Source: Phycobacter sedimenti (GTDB lineage: Bacteria; Pseudomonadota; Alphaproteobacteria; Rhodobacterales; Rhodobacteraceae). Taken from it: a DNA stretch of 64,000 nucleotides. The notes beneath the pieces were generated by a model, which was given only the letters and a program-made list of their open reading frames with translations, did not search any database and had not been told where the DNA came from. Position 1 is the stretch's first letter. Each line of letters opens with the position of its first letter. Location: NCBI RefSeq assembly GCF_038148855.1, contig NZ_JBBVGR010000009.1, positions 62,001 through 126,000 on the forward strand. Direction: 5' to 3'. Below are positions 1-8,723 of the stretch, in pieces. The position numbers and the translations under genes were made by a program.

Positions 1-1254
1 CTGATGATCTGGCAGTTCGATGGCCTTCTTGCCGGGTTCCTGTTTCTGGGCGGGGTCATGCTGGGCGCGGCTCTGTTGCTGCCGCTGAGCCTTGCACTGT
101 TGCTACGGCTCGGCGCACGAACAGCCAAAGGCCCGGTGGCAGAGTGGCTCTGGGCCGACACCCGCGCGCAGCTTCCGGGCCTTTCCCTCGCGCTGATGGC
201 GCTGATGCTGGCGCTGGCCGCCAATGTTGGGGTCGGCACCATGGTCTCGAGCTTTCGCATGACCTTTGTGGGCTGGCTGGACCAGCGGCTTGCGGCAGAG
301 ATATATGTAACCGTGGATTCCGACGAACAGGGCGCTGATCTCATGGACTGGATCACGCAACGCGAAGCCGCCCGCGCCTTGCCGATCCGCTGGCATGACA
401 TCAGGCACCAAGACGCTCCGCTAAGGATCTACGGGATCCTCGACGATCCAACGTACCGTGACAACTGGCCGATCCTGTCCTCCGTTGCCGACGTCTGGGA
501 CAGCGTTGCCGAGCAGCGCGGCATACTGATCAACGAACAGCTGGCCCGAAGGCATGGCTATGTCCCCGGTGACACATTGAGGCTGACAGAGGATTGGCAG
601 ATGGCCATCGCGGGCATCTATTCCGACTATGGCAATCCCAACGGGCAGGCAATCCTGTCCCTGCCCCTGCTGCTGGAGCGTTCGGATACCGTCCCGAACC
701 GGCAGTTCGGAGTTCGTGTCGCGCCAAACCGTGCCGCAACGCTGATCCAGGAGATCCGGACCCGCTACGACCTGCCGACCGAACGCGTGGCCGATCAATC
801 AACGATCAAGGCACAGTCTCTTTCCGTATTTGATCGGACGTTTGTGGTCACAGATGCGCTGAATGTACTGACCCTCGGTGTCGCCGCCTTTGCCATGTTG
901 ACGAGCCTTCTGACGCTTTGGGGGCAGCGCCTGCCCCAGTTGGCACCAGTCTGGGCCATGGGGATCACCCGCAAACATCTGGCGCGGCTCGATATCCTGC
1001 GCAGTCTCTTGCTGGCTGCCCTCACCGCCTGTCTGGCCCTGCCCCTGGGGCTGGCTCTGGCCTGGACGCTATTGGCAGTGATCAACGTCGAGGCCTTTGG
1101 TTGGCGTCTGCCAATGTACCTGTTCCCGTGGGACTGGGCCCGCCTTTTTGTCTTTGCCCTTCTCGCCGCCGCACTGGCCGCGATTTTGCCCGCCCGCAGG
1201 TTGGCGCGCCTGTCACCGTCCGAACTGCTCAAGGTCTTTGCCAATGAACGTTAG
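1..1254 (+). CDS. ABC transporter permease, FtsX-like, C-terminal part
   Basis: This is the C-terminal part of an integral membrane ABC transporter subunit of the FtsX/MacB permease family. The frame is open from the first base, so the true start lies upstream of the window. The visible 416 residues show a hydrophobic segment near residues 8-35, another near 55-75, a long extracytoplasmic domain (about 90-275) and two or three helices near 285-305, 330-355 and 375-395. The end, with the alanine-rich last helix followed by ARRLARLSPSELLK, is typical of FtsX permeases. It overlaps the next gene by 11 bases, so the two are probably translated together. The same pairing (permease with an AttH-like protein) occurs in the att-type ABC systems of Agrobacterium. 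The substrate is unknown. Confidence 0.85.
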   Translation: MMIWQFDGLLAGFLFLGGVMLGAALLLPLSLALLLRLGARTAKGPVAEWLWADTRAQLPGLSLALMALMLALAANVGVGTMVSSFRMTFVGWLDQRLAAEIYVTVDSDEQGADLMDWITQREAARALPIRWHDIRHQDAPLRIYGILDDPTYRDNWPILSSVADVWDSVAEQRGILINEQLARRHGYVPGDTLRLTEDWQMAIAGIYSDYGNPNGQAILSLPLLLERSDTVPNRQFGVRVAPNRAATLIQEIRTRYDLPTERVADQSTIKAQSLSVFDRTFVVTDALNVLTLGVAAFAMLTSLLTLWGQRLPQLAPVWAMGITRKHLARLDILRSLLLAALTACLALPLGLALAWTLLAVINVEAFGWRLPMYLFPWDWARLFVFALLAAALAAILPARRLARLSPSELLKVFANER

Positions 1255-2317
1255 AGGCTCTTTCATCCGCATGTGGATTCTCTGCTTTGCCCTGGTGGCG
1301 CCCGCGGCCAGCACATCCGCGCAGGGGTTTGCAGGCCTTGGGACCGAGGCCACCGGCTTTGCCATTCCCCAGCGCGGCACAGCGCTGCGTTTCCCGCGCG
1401 ATCATGGGCCCCACCCGCTATACCGCATCGAATGGTGGTATCTGACCGCGAACCTGAAAGGCGAAGACGGGCGCGACTATGGCATTCAATGGACGCTGTT
1501 CCGCTCGGCTCTGGGGGCCGAAGAGAAACCCGGCTGGGACAGCCCCCAAGTCTGGATGGGTCATGCGGGCCTGACAACTGAAAACAAGCATTTTTTCGCA
1601 GAGCGGCTGGCGCGCGGCGGGATCGGACAGGCAGGTGTCACCGCCACTCCGTTTTCGGCCCGGATCGACGATTGGGAGATGACAGGCACCGGCCAAGGCA
1701 TTGATCAGCTGACACTTTCAGCGCAGGCCGACGACTTCGCTTATGTGCTAGACCTTTCGGCAGAGGGGCCGCTCGTTCTGCATGGGGACAGGGGGTATTC
1801 GGTGAAATCATCTAGCGGTCAGGCCAGCTACTACTACTCACAGCCCCGCTACCGGGTGAGCGGAACGCTGACGCTGCCCACTGGGCCGGTTGCGGTCACC
1901 GGGCAGGCCTGGCTTGACCGGGAATGGTCCAGCCAACCGCTGGATGAGGACCAGAGCGGCTGGGACTGGTTCTCGCTCTCCTTCGACAACGGTGAAAAGC
2001 TGATGGGGTTTGTCCTGCGCGGCGGCGACCGGGATTTCACATCAGGCACCTGGATCGCAACAGATGGTACAGCGACGGCGCTGGAACCCGGTCATTTTGC
2101 CGCCACGCCTTTGGAAAACAGTATCGTTGAAGGGCGATCTGTGCCGACCCGATGGCAGATCAACCTGCCCGAGCGCGAACTTTCAGTTACGGTAGATGCA
2201 ATCTATCCGCACGCGTGGATGGGAACGTCTTTCCCCTATTGGGAAGGTCCGGTGCGCATCAATGGCAGCCACAGCGGAATGGGATATCTGGAAATGACCG
2301 GCTACGAGCCGGACTAA
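1244..2317 (+). CDS. AttH/CrtC-like lipocalin-fold secreted protein
   Basis: The 357-aa product has a signal peptide (hydrophobic run near residues 8-20, likely cleavage after STSAQG) followed by an AttH/hydroxyneurosporene-hydratase-like domain. Family hallmarks are HPLYRIEWWYLTANL near the N-terminus and the later AWLDREWSSQPL and GWDWFSLSFDNGEKLMGF. Members are annotated as carotenoid 1,2-hydratases or as AttH. With an FtsX permease directly upstream, and no carotenoid genes here, an exported accessory protein of the ABC system is more likely than a carotenoid enzyme. The ATG at 1244 overlaps the permease stop; a longer reading from 1097 would lie inside the permease gene and has no export signal. 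Confidence 0.82.
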   Translation: MNVRGSFIRMWILCFALVAPAASTSAQGFAGLGTEATGFAIPQRGTALRFPRDHGPHPLYRIEWWYLTANLKGEDGRDYGIQWTLFRSALGAEEKPGWDSPQVWMGHAGLTTENKHFFAERLARGGIGQAGVTATPFSARIDDWEMTGTGQGIDQLTLSAQADDFAYVLDLSAEGPLVLHGDRGYSVKSSSGQASYYYSQPRYRVSGTLTLPTGPVAVTGQAWLDREWSSQPLDEDQSGWDWFSLSFDNGEKLMGFVLRGGDRDFTSGTWIATDGTATALEPGHFAATPLENSIVEGRSVPTRWQINLPERELSVTVDAIYPHAWMGTSFPYWEGPVRINGSHSGMGYLEMTGYEPD

Positions 2318-2318
2318 G

Positions 2319-2346
2319 AAAAGGGCGCCGATGGAGACGCCCTTTA
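2319..2346. terminator. Bidirectional hairpin between convergent genes
   Basis: An 8-bp stem, AAAGGGCG pairing with CGCCCTTT around a 10-base loop, lies between the convergent AttH-like gene and the universal stress gene. The stem begins with an A run and ends with a T run, so it could stop transcription from both sides. Confidence 0.7.
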
Positions 2347-2369
2347 GTGTCGGCCAGCCTTTGTCAGGT

Positions 2370-2801
2370 TTAACGGATCACATAGACCGAACAGTCTGAG
2401 TGGCGGATGACCCGCGCGGCATTCGGACCCAGCAAGTAGTCCTTGAGATCCGGCTTATGCGCGCCAATCACGATCAGATCGGTGCCTGCCTTGGCGGCCA
2501 CTTTGAGGATCTCCTGATAGGCGGTACCGGTGGCCACCAGATGGCGCACCTTGGCGTTGCGTTCCGCGCCCAGAACCTCTTCGCACAAGTCGCTCAGACG
2601 CGCAGCGGTATCCTTCACCGCTTTGTCGTGGTGATGCTCCTCGAAAAAGCCCGACACCCAGCTCTCGCCAAAGTCCGGCAGGACGTTCACAACATCCAGC
2701 TGGGCATCGTCCAGCGCGGCCAGACGGGCGGCTTCGGTCAGAACCTTGCGATCCAGTGCGGGATCGCCCAGTTCCAGCGCACAGAGAACAGATTTACTCA
2801 T
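2370..2801 (-). CDS. Universal stress protein (UspA family), TRAP-linked
   Basis: This single-domain 143-aa Usp protein starts with the beta strand SVLCALELGD and contains LIVIGAHKPDLKDYLLGPNA near the C-terminus. The usual nucleotide loop G-2x-G-9x-G-S/T is only partly kept (GPNA where GS-A is usual), so ATP binding is uncertain. Its ATG overlaps the TRAP permease stop by four bases, so it is the last gene of the TRAP operon and probably translationally coupled. In Halomonas the Usp protein TeaD binds ATP and modulates the ectoine TRAP transporter TeaABC; a similar role here is an inference from position. The ribosome site AAGGAG lies in the permease coding end. Confidence 0.9.
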   Translation of the reverse strand: MSKSVLCALELGDPALDRKVLTEAARLAALDDAQLDVVNVLPDFGESWVSGFFEEHHHDKAVKDTAARLSDLCEEVLGAERNAKVRHLVATGTAYQEILKVAAKAGTDLIVIGAHKPDLKDYLLGPNAARVIRHSDCSVYVIR

Positions 2802-5407
2802 GCCGGTACTCCTTCCTTGCTGGCCCGGCTGCGCTGCATCATGGCCACAAGAGCCAGAAGCAGCAGCGCCGGGATAAAGACCAGCTCTTTCGGGAGCTGA
2901 TCCTGCGGGGCCTTGATGGCGGTCACCAGAACCGGATCGTCGCCGTAGAAATCAAAGCTGCTAAGGGATTCTTCGGCCAGCGTGCCAAATCCCGGCGCGT
3001 CAAGCATCATCAGCCCGTCTTCGGGCATGAGGACCAATCCGATGCCTTCGGCCATCGCCTGACCGTCGCCCGACCCGTCAGAGGGGATCACCAGAGTGGT
3101 CGAGGCGGCCCCGCCCGTGTCGAAATCTGGCCCTTCGATGCGCAGGCGGATCTCCTGACCTTCATGCGATGCAGACAGTGCTTCGACAAGTTCGATTGGC
3201 GCCACATCGGCAAAAGGCGGCATGATCCGGTTCATGAAGAAATCAGGCCGGAACAGGGTAAAGGCCACCAGCACCAGCAGCACGCTTTCATAGATGCGGC
3301 TGCGGGTCAGGAAGTAGCCCATGGTGCCCGCGGTAAAGACCAGGATCGCGATGGTCGCGGAAATTGCGACCAGTATCCCCTGCCACCATGTCACATCGAT
3401 CAGCAACAGATCGGTGTTGAAGATGAACACGAAGGGCAGCGCCACGGTCCGCAAGCTGTAGAAGAAGGCCACGAACCCGGTGCGGATCGCATCCCCGCCA
3501 GACACGGCTGCCGCGGCAAAACTGGCAAGGCCGACGGGCGGTGTCACATCGGCCATGATCCCGAAATAGAACACAAAGAGATGCACAGCGATCAGCGGCA
3601 CGATCAGTCCCGATTGCGCGCCGAGTTCCACCACGACCCCCGCCATCAACGAGCTGACAACGATGTAGTTCGCCGTTGTCGGCAAGCCCATTCCAAGAAC
3701 CAAGGACAAAAGGCCGACCATGATCAACATCAGGATCAGGTTGCCGCCCGACAGGAATTCCACCAGTTCGGACATCACCTGCCCCACACCGGTCAGCGTC
3801 ACGGTACCGACGATTACACCTGCGGTGGCCGTCGCCAGAGCAATACCGATCATGTTGCGGGCACCATCAATCATTCCGTGCCAAAGGTCGTTTACCCCGT
3901 CCAAGACGTTGAACGTTAGGTTCGACTGACCCCGGAACAGCGCCTTGAGCGGCTTTTGCGTCAGCAGGATCACAAACAGCAGCGCGGTGGCCCAGAAAGC
4001 CGACAGGCCGGGGGATTTCTGCTCGATCATCAGGAAGTAGACCAGCACGATGATCGGCAGAAGATAGTGCAGGCCCGCCTTGTAGATCTTGCCGACCTCC
4101 GGCAGCTCCACGACTTCGGCATTGGGATCATCCGGCACCAGATCCTCGACGCCTGCCGCAAGTTTCAGCAGCACGACATAGGCTGCAACGACCAGCAGGG
4201 ACAAAGTGATAGCCGATGCCTCGGGCATCAGCGCCACAACCCAACCAACCGGATACTGCACGCCATAGCACAGCGCGGCAAAACCGGCGAAGAAGGCCGC
4301 CATGCCGCCAATGGTCCGGCCCATGGAAACCACCCGGTTCCCGAGCGTCGGCATGTTCCGTTTCACGGCTTCCAAGTGAACGATGTAGACCAGCGCGACA
4401 TAGGAGATCGCAGCCGGCAGGAAGGCGTGGGTAATCACCTCGACGTAGGAGATCCCCACATATTCCACCATGAGGAAGGCCGCAGCCCCCATCACGGGTG
4501 GCATGATCTGACCGTTCACGGATGAGGCTACCTCGACCGAACCGGCCTGTTCATTGGAAAAGCCGACCCGCTTCATCAGCGGTATTGTGAATGTACCGGT
4601 GGTCACCACATTGGCGATGGAAGAGCCGGAGATCAGGCCTGTTGCAGCCGAGCCGACAACGGCAGCCTTTGCGGGGCCACCCCGCAGGTGGCCAAGGGCA
4701 CCAAATGCCATCTTGATGAAGTAGTTGCCGGCCCCCGCCTTATCGAGCAGTGCGCCAAACAGCACGAAGAGGAAGACGAACTTGGTCGAAACGCCAAGGG
4801 CAATGCCAAACACCCCTTCGGAAGTGATCCACATGTGGCTCATCGCCTTCTTCAGGCTCGCACCTTTCCAGCGGATCACTTCGGGGACAAGCTCGGACGA
4901 GCCGAAGAAGACATAAAGCAGGAAGATCGTCGCGATGATCGCCATGGCCGGGCCAAGGGCGCGGCGCGCGGCCTCGAACAGCAGCACAAGGCCCGCAAGC
5001 GCGAACCACTTGTCCACGTCATCGGCAAGGCCGCCGGAATTCACGATCTTCTGATAGAAAATGTAGCCATAAAGCGCGATGACGGCGCCAACTATCGCAA
5101 ACAGCCAGTCCTGGATCGGGATATGGCCGCGCGGGCTGGTCTTGAGCGCCGGATAGGCCGCGTAGGCGAGGAAAATGGCAAAGGCCAGATGGATCTGGCG
5201 GGAATTGTTCACAACGCTGCCCGGCAGGATCACGTTGGATAAGGGCGAGGCCAGAATGACCTGAAACAGGGACCAGATTACCGCAACAATGGCAAGAAAC
5301 AGACCCACGGACCCGACCGGGTTGCGCGCGCCGGCATCCGAGGATGCGACCATTTCCTGCAGCTCTTCTTCGGTAAGCGGTCGATTTCCTTGCGCATCGG
5401 ATGTCAT
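2798..5407 (-). CDS. TRAP transporter permease, fused small and large subunits (TAXI type)
   Basis: This 869-aa inner-membrane protein combines the small (DctQ-like) and large (DctM-like) TRAP subunits in one chain, as is usual for TAXI-TRAP systems. About 18 hydrophobic helices can be traced. The large-subunit core includes GLISGSSIANVVTTGTFTIP and GMGLPTTANYIVVSSLM, the conserved substrate and ion site loops. After about residue 700 there is an extra domain resembling DUF3394, a mostly soluble segment (about 740-835) followed by a final helix. It would use an ion gradient to import a carboxylate-like substrate delivered by the binding protein encoded upstream. The start has a good GGGGAG site 7 nt before ATG. 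Confidence 0.95.
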   Translation of the reverse strand: MTSDAQGNRPLTEEELQEMVASSDAGARNPVGSVGLFLAIVAVIWSLFQVILASPLSNVILPGSVVNNSRQIHLAFAIFLAYAAYPALKTSPRGHIPIQDWLFAIVGAVIALYGYIFYQKIVNSGGLADDVDKWFALAGLVLLFEAARRALGPAMAIIATIFLLYVFFGSSELVPEVIRWKGASLKKAMSHMWITSEGVFGIALGVSTKFVFLFVLFGALLDKAGAGNYFIKMAFGALGHLRGGPAKAAVVGSAATGLISGSSIANVVTTGTFTIPLMKRVGFSNEQAGSVEVASSVNGQIMPPVMGAAAFLMVEYVGISYVEVITHAFLPAAISYVALVYIVHLEAVKRNMPTLGNRVVSMGRTIGGMAAFFAGFAALCYGVQYPVGWVVALMPEASAITLSLLVVAAYVVLLKLAAGVEDLVPDDPNAEVVELPEVGKIYKAGLHYLLPIIVLVYFLMIEQKSPGLSAFWATALLFVILLTQKPLKALFRGQSNLTFNVLDGVNDLWHGMIDGARNMIGIALATATAGVIVGTVTLTGVGQVMSELVEFLSGGNLILMLIMVGLLSLVLGMGLPTTANYIVVSSLMAGVVVELGAQSGLIVPLIAVHLFVFYFGIMADVTPPVGLASFAAAAVSGGDAIRTGFVAFFYSLRTVALPFVFIFNTDLLLIDVTWWQGILVAISATIAILVFTAGTMGYFLTRSRIYESVLLVLVAFTLFRPDFFMNRIMPPFADVAPIELVEALSASHEGQEIRLRIEGPDFDTGGAASTTLVIPSDGSGDGQAMAEGIGLVLMPEDGLMMLDAPGFGTLAEESLSSFDFYGDDPVLVTAIKAPQDQLPKELVFIPALLLLALVAMMQRSRASKEGVPA

Positions 5408-5493
5408 GGATAATCTCCCCTGCGGACGACCTGGTATCAGGCTCCGCCTGTTGTGATTGGCGCCCTAACAGAGGAAATGCCCCTTGGCGCGAA

Positions 5494-5518
5494 GGAGGGG
5501 CAACGCTGCTGCCCCTCC
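5494..5518 (-). promoter_or_regulatory. Intercistronic hairpin between TAXI protein and permease
   Basis: A perfect 9-bp stem, GGAGGGGCA pairing with TGCCCCTCC around a 7-base loop, lies 19 bases past the binding-protein stop. No T run follows on the minus strand, so it is more likely an mRNA-stabilising or partly attenuating hairpin than a full terminator. This is a common way to make binding protein in excess over permease. Confidence 0.55.
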
Positions 5519-5537
5519 CGTTTGCGACAGACGGATC

Positions 5538-6503
5538 TTACTTGATCCAGCCTTTTTCGCGGTAGTATTTTGCCGCGCCGTCATGCAGCGGTGCCGACAG
5601 GCCGTCTGCGATCATCTCTTCCGGCTTGAGGTTCGCAAAAGCGGGGTGCAGCTTCTTGAAGGCATCGAAGTTTTCAAAGACCGACTTCACAACCGCATAG
5701 ACCGCGTCTTCGGAGACAGCGGTGGAGGAGACGAAAGTCGCGCCCACACCGAACGTCTGGGTGTCGGCGTCCGACCCGCGATACATGCCGCCGGGAATGG
5801 TGGCCATACGGTAGAAGGAGTTGTCTGCAACCAGTTTTTCGACCGCTTCACCATCAACCGTGACCAGGACCGAGTCACAGGCGGTGGTGGCTTCCTGGAT
5901 CGAGCCAGAGGGGTGACCCACGGTGTAGACCATCGCATCGATCTGATTGTCGCACAGAGCGGCCGACTGTTCAGCCGCTTTCAGCTCGGTCGCGAGGGCA
6001 AAGTCTTCCATGCCCCAGCCTTTGGCTTCCATCAGCACTTCCATGGTGCCGCGCTGGCCGGAACCGGGGTTGCCGATATTGACGCGCTTGCCCTTGAGAT
6101 CGTCAAAGTTGGTCACGCCAGCGTCGGCACGTGCGACAACGGTAAAGGGCTCGGGGTGGACCGAGAATACCGCGCGCAGACCTTCAAAGGCGCCCTGTTC
6201 TTCGAACTTGGAGGTGCCGTTGTAGGCGTGGTACTGCCAGTCGGACTGGGCCACACCGAACTGCAGTTCACCTTCGCGGATGGTGTTGATGTTATAGACA
6301 GACCCGCCGGTGGATTCGACCGCGCATTTGAAGCCGTGTTCTTTGCGGTCCTTGTTGACAAGACGACAGATCGCACCGCCGGTCGGATAGTAGACGCCGG
6401 TGACACCGCCGGTGCCGATGGTGATAAACTCCTGCGCCTGCGCCGCAGGCGCCATGAAGGCGGCGGCCAAGAAGGCGCCGATCGACAACTTTGCGTGTTT
6501 CAT
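5538..6503 (-). CDS. TAXI family TRAP transporter solute-binding protein
   Basis: This is the periplasmic receptor of the TRAP operon, 321 aa. Residues 1-23 form a signal peptide ending AQAQ. The mature protein begins EFITIGTGGVTGVYYPTGG, the signature of the TAXI family (TRAP-associated extracytoplasmic immunogenic). Later motifs GGSVYNINTI and GNPGSGQRGTME match the ligand lobe. The ATG at 6503 has GGAG 10 nt upstream; the longer open frame to 6686 would add 61 residues before the signal peptide and is rejected. It is first in its operon, ahead of the fused permease and Usp genes. Ligands of TAXI proteins are poorly known (glutamate and 2-oxoglutarate have been reported for some); none can be assigned here. 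Confidence 0.94.
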   Translation of the reverse strand: MKHAKLSIGAFLAAAFMAPAAQAQEFITIGTGGVTGVYYPTGGAICRLVNKDRKEHGFKCAVESTGGSVYNINTIREGELQFGVAQSDWQYHAYNGTSKFEEQGAFEGLRAVFSVHPEPFTVVARADAGVTNFDDLKGKRVNIGNPGSGQRGTMEVLMEAKGWGMEDFALATELKAAEQSAALCDNQIDAMVYTVGHPSGSIQEATTACDSVLVTVDGEAVEKLVADNSFYRMATIPGGMYRGSDADTQTFGVGATFVSSTAVSEDAVYAVVKSVFENFDAFKKLHPAFANLKPEEMIADGLSAPLHDGAAKYYREKGWIK

Positions 6504-7616
6504 TTTGTCATTTCTCCCATTCTCTCTGGTCTTCTCATGATTGGTGACCACCTGCCGAATCCAGCGCAAGCCACCTTTTAAAAAAACAATCCGGGCCATC
6601 GATGACCAACGGCAGGGTAAGTTTCGTCCGGCGCTGCCGAGACCCGTGATTGCTTGAGACTTCGCCAGCCTTTCAGGCGATATCACAGCCTGTCAACTGC
6701 AGCGTCTGCGAATGCAGTGGAAACCCCGCCATTTCGGCATATTTGCTGTTCAGACGTGGATTTTCCCCTTCTGACCTCGCATCTCCCGGATGTGCCGAAC
6801 TGTGTCAGAATGACGCAGTGGATTGCAAGGCCGGAATCGAACATCAGCCAAAGATTTTTCAACGGTGAAGGTCGACATGACTCTTCTGGACGACTTGATC
6901 AATTCGCCTCCGTTTCCAAAGATCCAAATGTCGCTTGCCCCCCAGATCTGCGCCCGGCAGGTCGGGCAACACCCCACCCCATCAAGGAACGCAAGAAGGG
7001 CGCAAAATCGGAACATCACAACATTCGAATACGTGACAAACAGCTGTTCCGGAGGGTAGAATCGAAAGCAGGGTCGCGACTGTACCCTCTCTCATGGCAG
7101 ATCTCATTCTTCCATGCATCGGGCTTTTCCGGTGCAGCGGGAATGGAGTCGCGCCGCAAACAGACCCCTGTGCCCAACTGGATGCTGAAACGATGATCCG
7201 GCTTAGTGACATCCTGGAAACTGCGCCCGAGCTGAACACCTTCTGGGCATTGGAGCGCTGCGTTTCGATCGCCGCGCGCTCCATGGCATCCCCGCCCCGG
7301 CACATTTTCGACGCTGGAGACCCCGCTACGCTGCAGCGCCCGGATCAGTCCATTCCTGCCTTCTTGAACTGCGACGTCGTGCCAGAGTTTCGCGACACAC
7401 CGCGAAAATGGCAGCTGATCCTCATTTCCGCTTTCGAGCGCGGCCAACGGGCGCGGTCCACAAACCCCTGACACCATTCGGCCTCAACCGGTCACGTCAT
7501 CGCAGCCTGCCAAACGAGGGCCACTCCCAGGCAGCCATTCCCGGCAGAGCCTCTTGCACGGCACGGATAAATCTTTCACAACCCTGGTCAGTCGCTTTCG
7601 AAGGAGAACCTCCCCC
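6504..7616. other. 1.1-kb region with no supportable gene
   Basis: This stretch lies between the divergent TAXI-TRAP operon and mtnA operon. Several overlapping open frames exist on both strands (for example 7094-7471 plus and 7016-7477 minus), but none has a ribosome site with a recognisable product or clear family motifs. No tRNA or known riboswitch was recognised. It must hold the promoters of both operons and may contain a decayed gene or an unrecognised small RNA. An AT-rich patch (TTTTAAAAAAACAA) at about 6577-6590 lies 75-90 nt upstream of the TAXI start. Confidence 0.5.
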
Positions 7617-8723
7617 GTGAAGGTCAACGGCACCCCGTATCGGTCCCTGTGGTGGGACGAAGCGCAATCAGCCCTGAAGATCATCGATCAGCGCTGGCTG
7701 CCACATGATTTCCGCATCGAGCAGCTGGATACGCTGGACGACTACCGTGAAGCGATCCAGGGAATGCATGTGCGGGGGGCGCCCCTGATCGGCGCGACAG
7801 CCGCTTATGGCATGGCACTGGCCGCACGGATCGATCCTTCTGACCGCGCTCTGGATGCCGCCTGGGAGGCGCTGCATGCCACGCGCCCTACGGCGATCAA
7901 TCTGCGCTGGGCGCTGGATCGGTGCCGCACTTCCTTACTGACGACACCCACGGCAGACCGCGCAGATGTGGCCCTGAACCTGGCCCATGAAATTGCCGAT
8001 GAAGACGTGGAGATCAACCGAAAGATCGGGCTTCATGGCCTTGAAATCATAAAGAAGATTGCCGCAACAAAGCCCGCAGGCGAACCTGTCCGGCTGCTGA
8101 CGCACTGCAATGCGGGCTGGATTGCAACCGTGGACTGGGGGACCGCCACCAGCCCCATGTATCAGGCCCATGACGCAGGTCTTGCAATCCATGTCTGGGT
8201 GGATGAGACGCGGCCGCGCAACCAGGGCGCGCTGACGGCCTGGGAACTGGGAAGCCACGGGATCTCGCACAGCTACATCACCGACAATGCAGGCGGCCAC
8301 CTGATGCAGCATGGGCTGGTCGATATGGTGATCGTCGGCACCGACCGCACAACGCGCAGCGGCGATGTCTGCAACAAGATCGGCACCTACCTCAAGGCGC
8401 TTGCCGCCAGGGACAACGGGGTCCCCTTCTACGTCGCACTGCCCTCGCCCACGATCGACTGGACCGTTTGCGACGGTGTCCGCGAAATTCCGATCGAAGA
8501 ACGCTCGGGCGAAGAGATCAGCCACATCCAGGGCAGCCTTGCCGATGGGGGCATTGGACGTGTGCAGGTAACGCCCGAGGGCAGCCCGGTCGGCAATCCG
8601 GCCTTTGACGTGACACCCAGCCGTCTTGTGACAGGGCTGATCACCGAACGCGGCGTTTGCGACGCAAGCGCCGAGGGTTTGGCCGGCCTGTTTCCCGAAC
8701 ACGCCTCCCGCGCGCCCCGGTGA
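7617..8723 (+). CDS. mtnA: S-methyl-5-thioribose-1-phosphate isomerase
   Basis: MtnA converts 5-methylthioribose-1-phosphate (and often 5-deoxyribose-1-phosphate) to the ribulose-1-phosphate form. The 368-aa product has MHVRGAPLIGATAAYG near residue 50, the active-site cysteine in LTHCNAGWIAT (Cys164) and the acid residue in VIVGTDRTTRSGDV (Asp243). The GTG start at 7617 has AAGGAGA about 10 nt upstream and gives the usual family length; the frame upstream to 7554 lacks a better signal. Its stop overlaps the next ATG by one base (TGATG), and the next gene is a class II aldolase rather than the classical mtnBCD genes. That points to the DHAP shunt instead of full methionine salvage. Confidence 0.93.
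   Translation: MKVNGTPYRSLWWDEAQSALKIIDQRWLPHDFRIEQLDTLDDYREAIQGMHVRGAPLIGATAAYGMALAARIDPSDRALDAAWEALHATRPTAINLRWALDRCRTSLLTTPTADRADVALNLAHEIADEDVEINRKIGLHGLEIIKKIAATKPAGEPVRLLTHCNAGWIATVDWGTATSPMYQAHDAGLAIHVWVDETRPRNQGALTAWELGSHGISHSYITDNAGGHLMQHGLVDMVIVGTDRTTRSGDVCNKIGTYLKALAARDNGVPFYVALPSPTIDWTVCDGVREIPIEERSGEEISHIQGSLADGGIGRVQVTPEGSPVGNPAFDVTPSRLVTGLITERGVCDASAEGLAGLFPEHASRAPR

Noticed and set aside
7094..7471. Possible 125-aa gene upstream of mtnA
   Set aside because: No ribosome site, no family motif, and a competing open frame on the other strand. Kept only as a remark on the gene-free region.
7480..7616. SAM or SAH riboswitch before mtnA
   Set aside because: I looked for SAM-II-like and SAH-like conserved segments in the leader and saw none.
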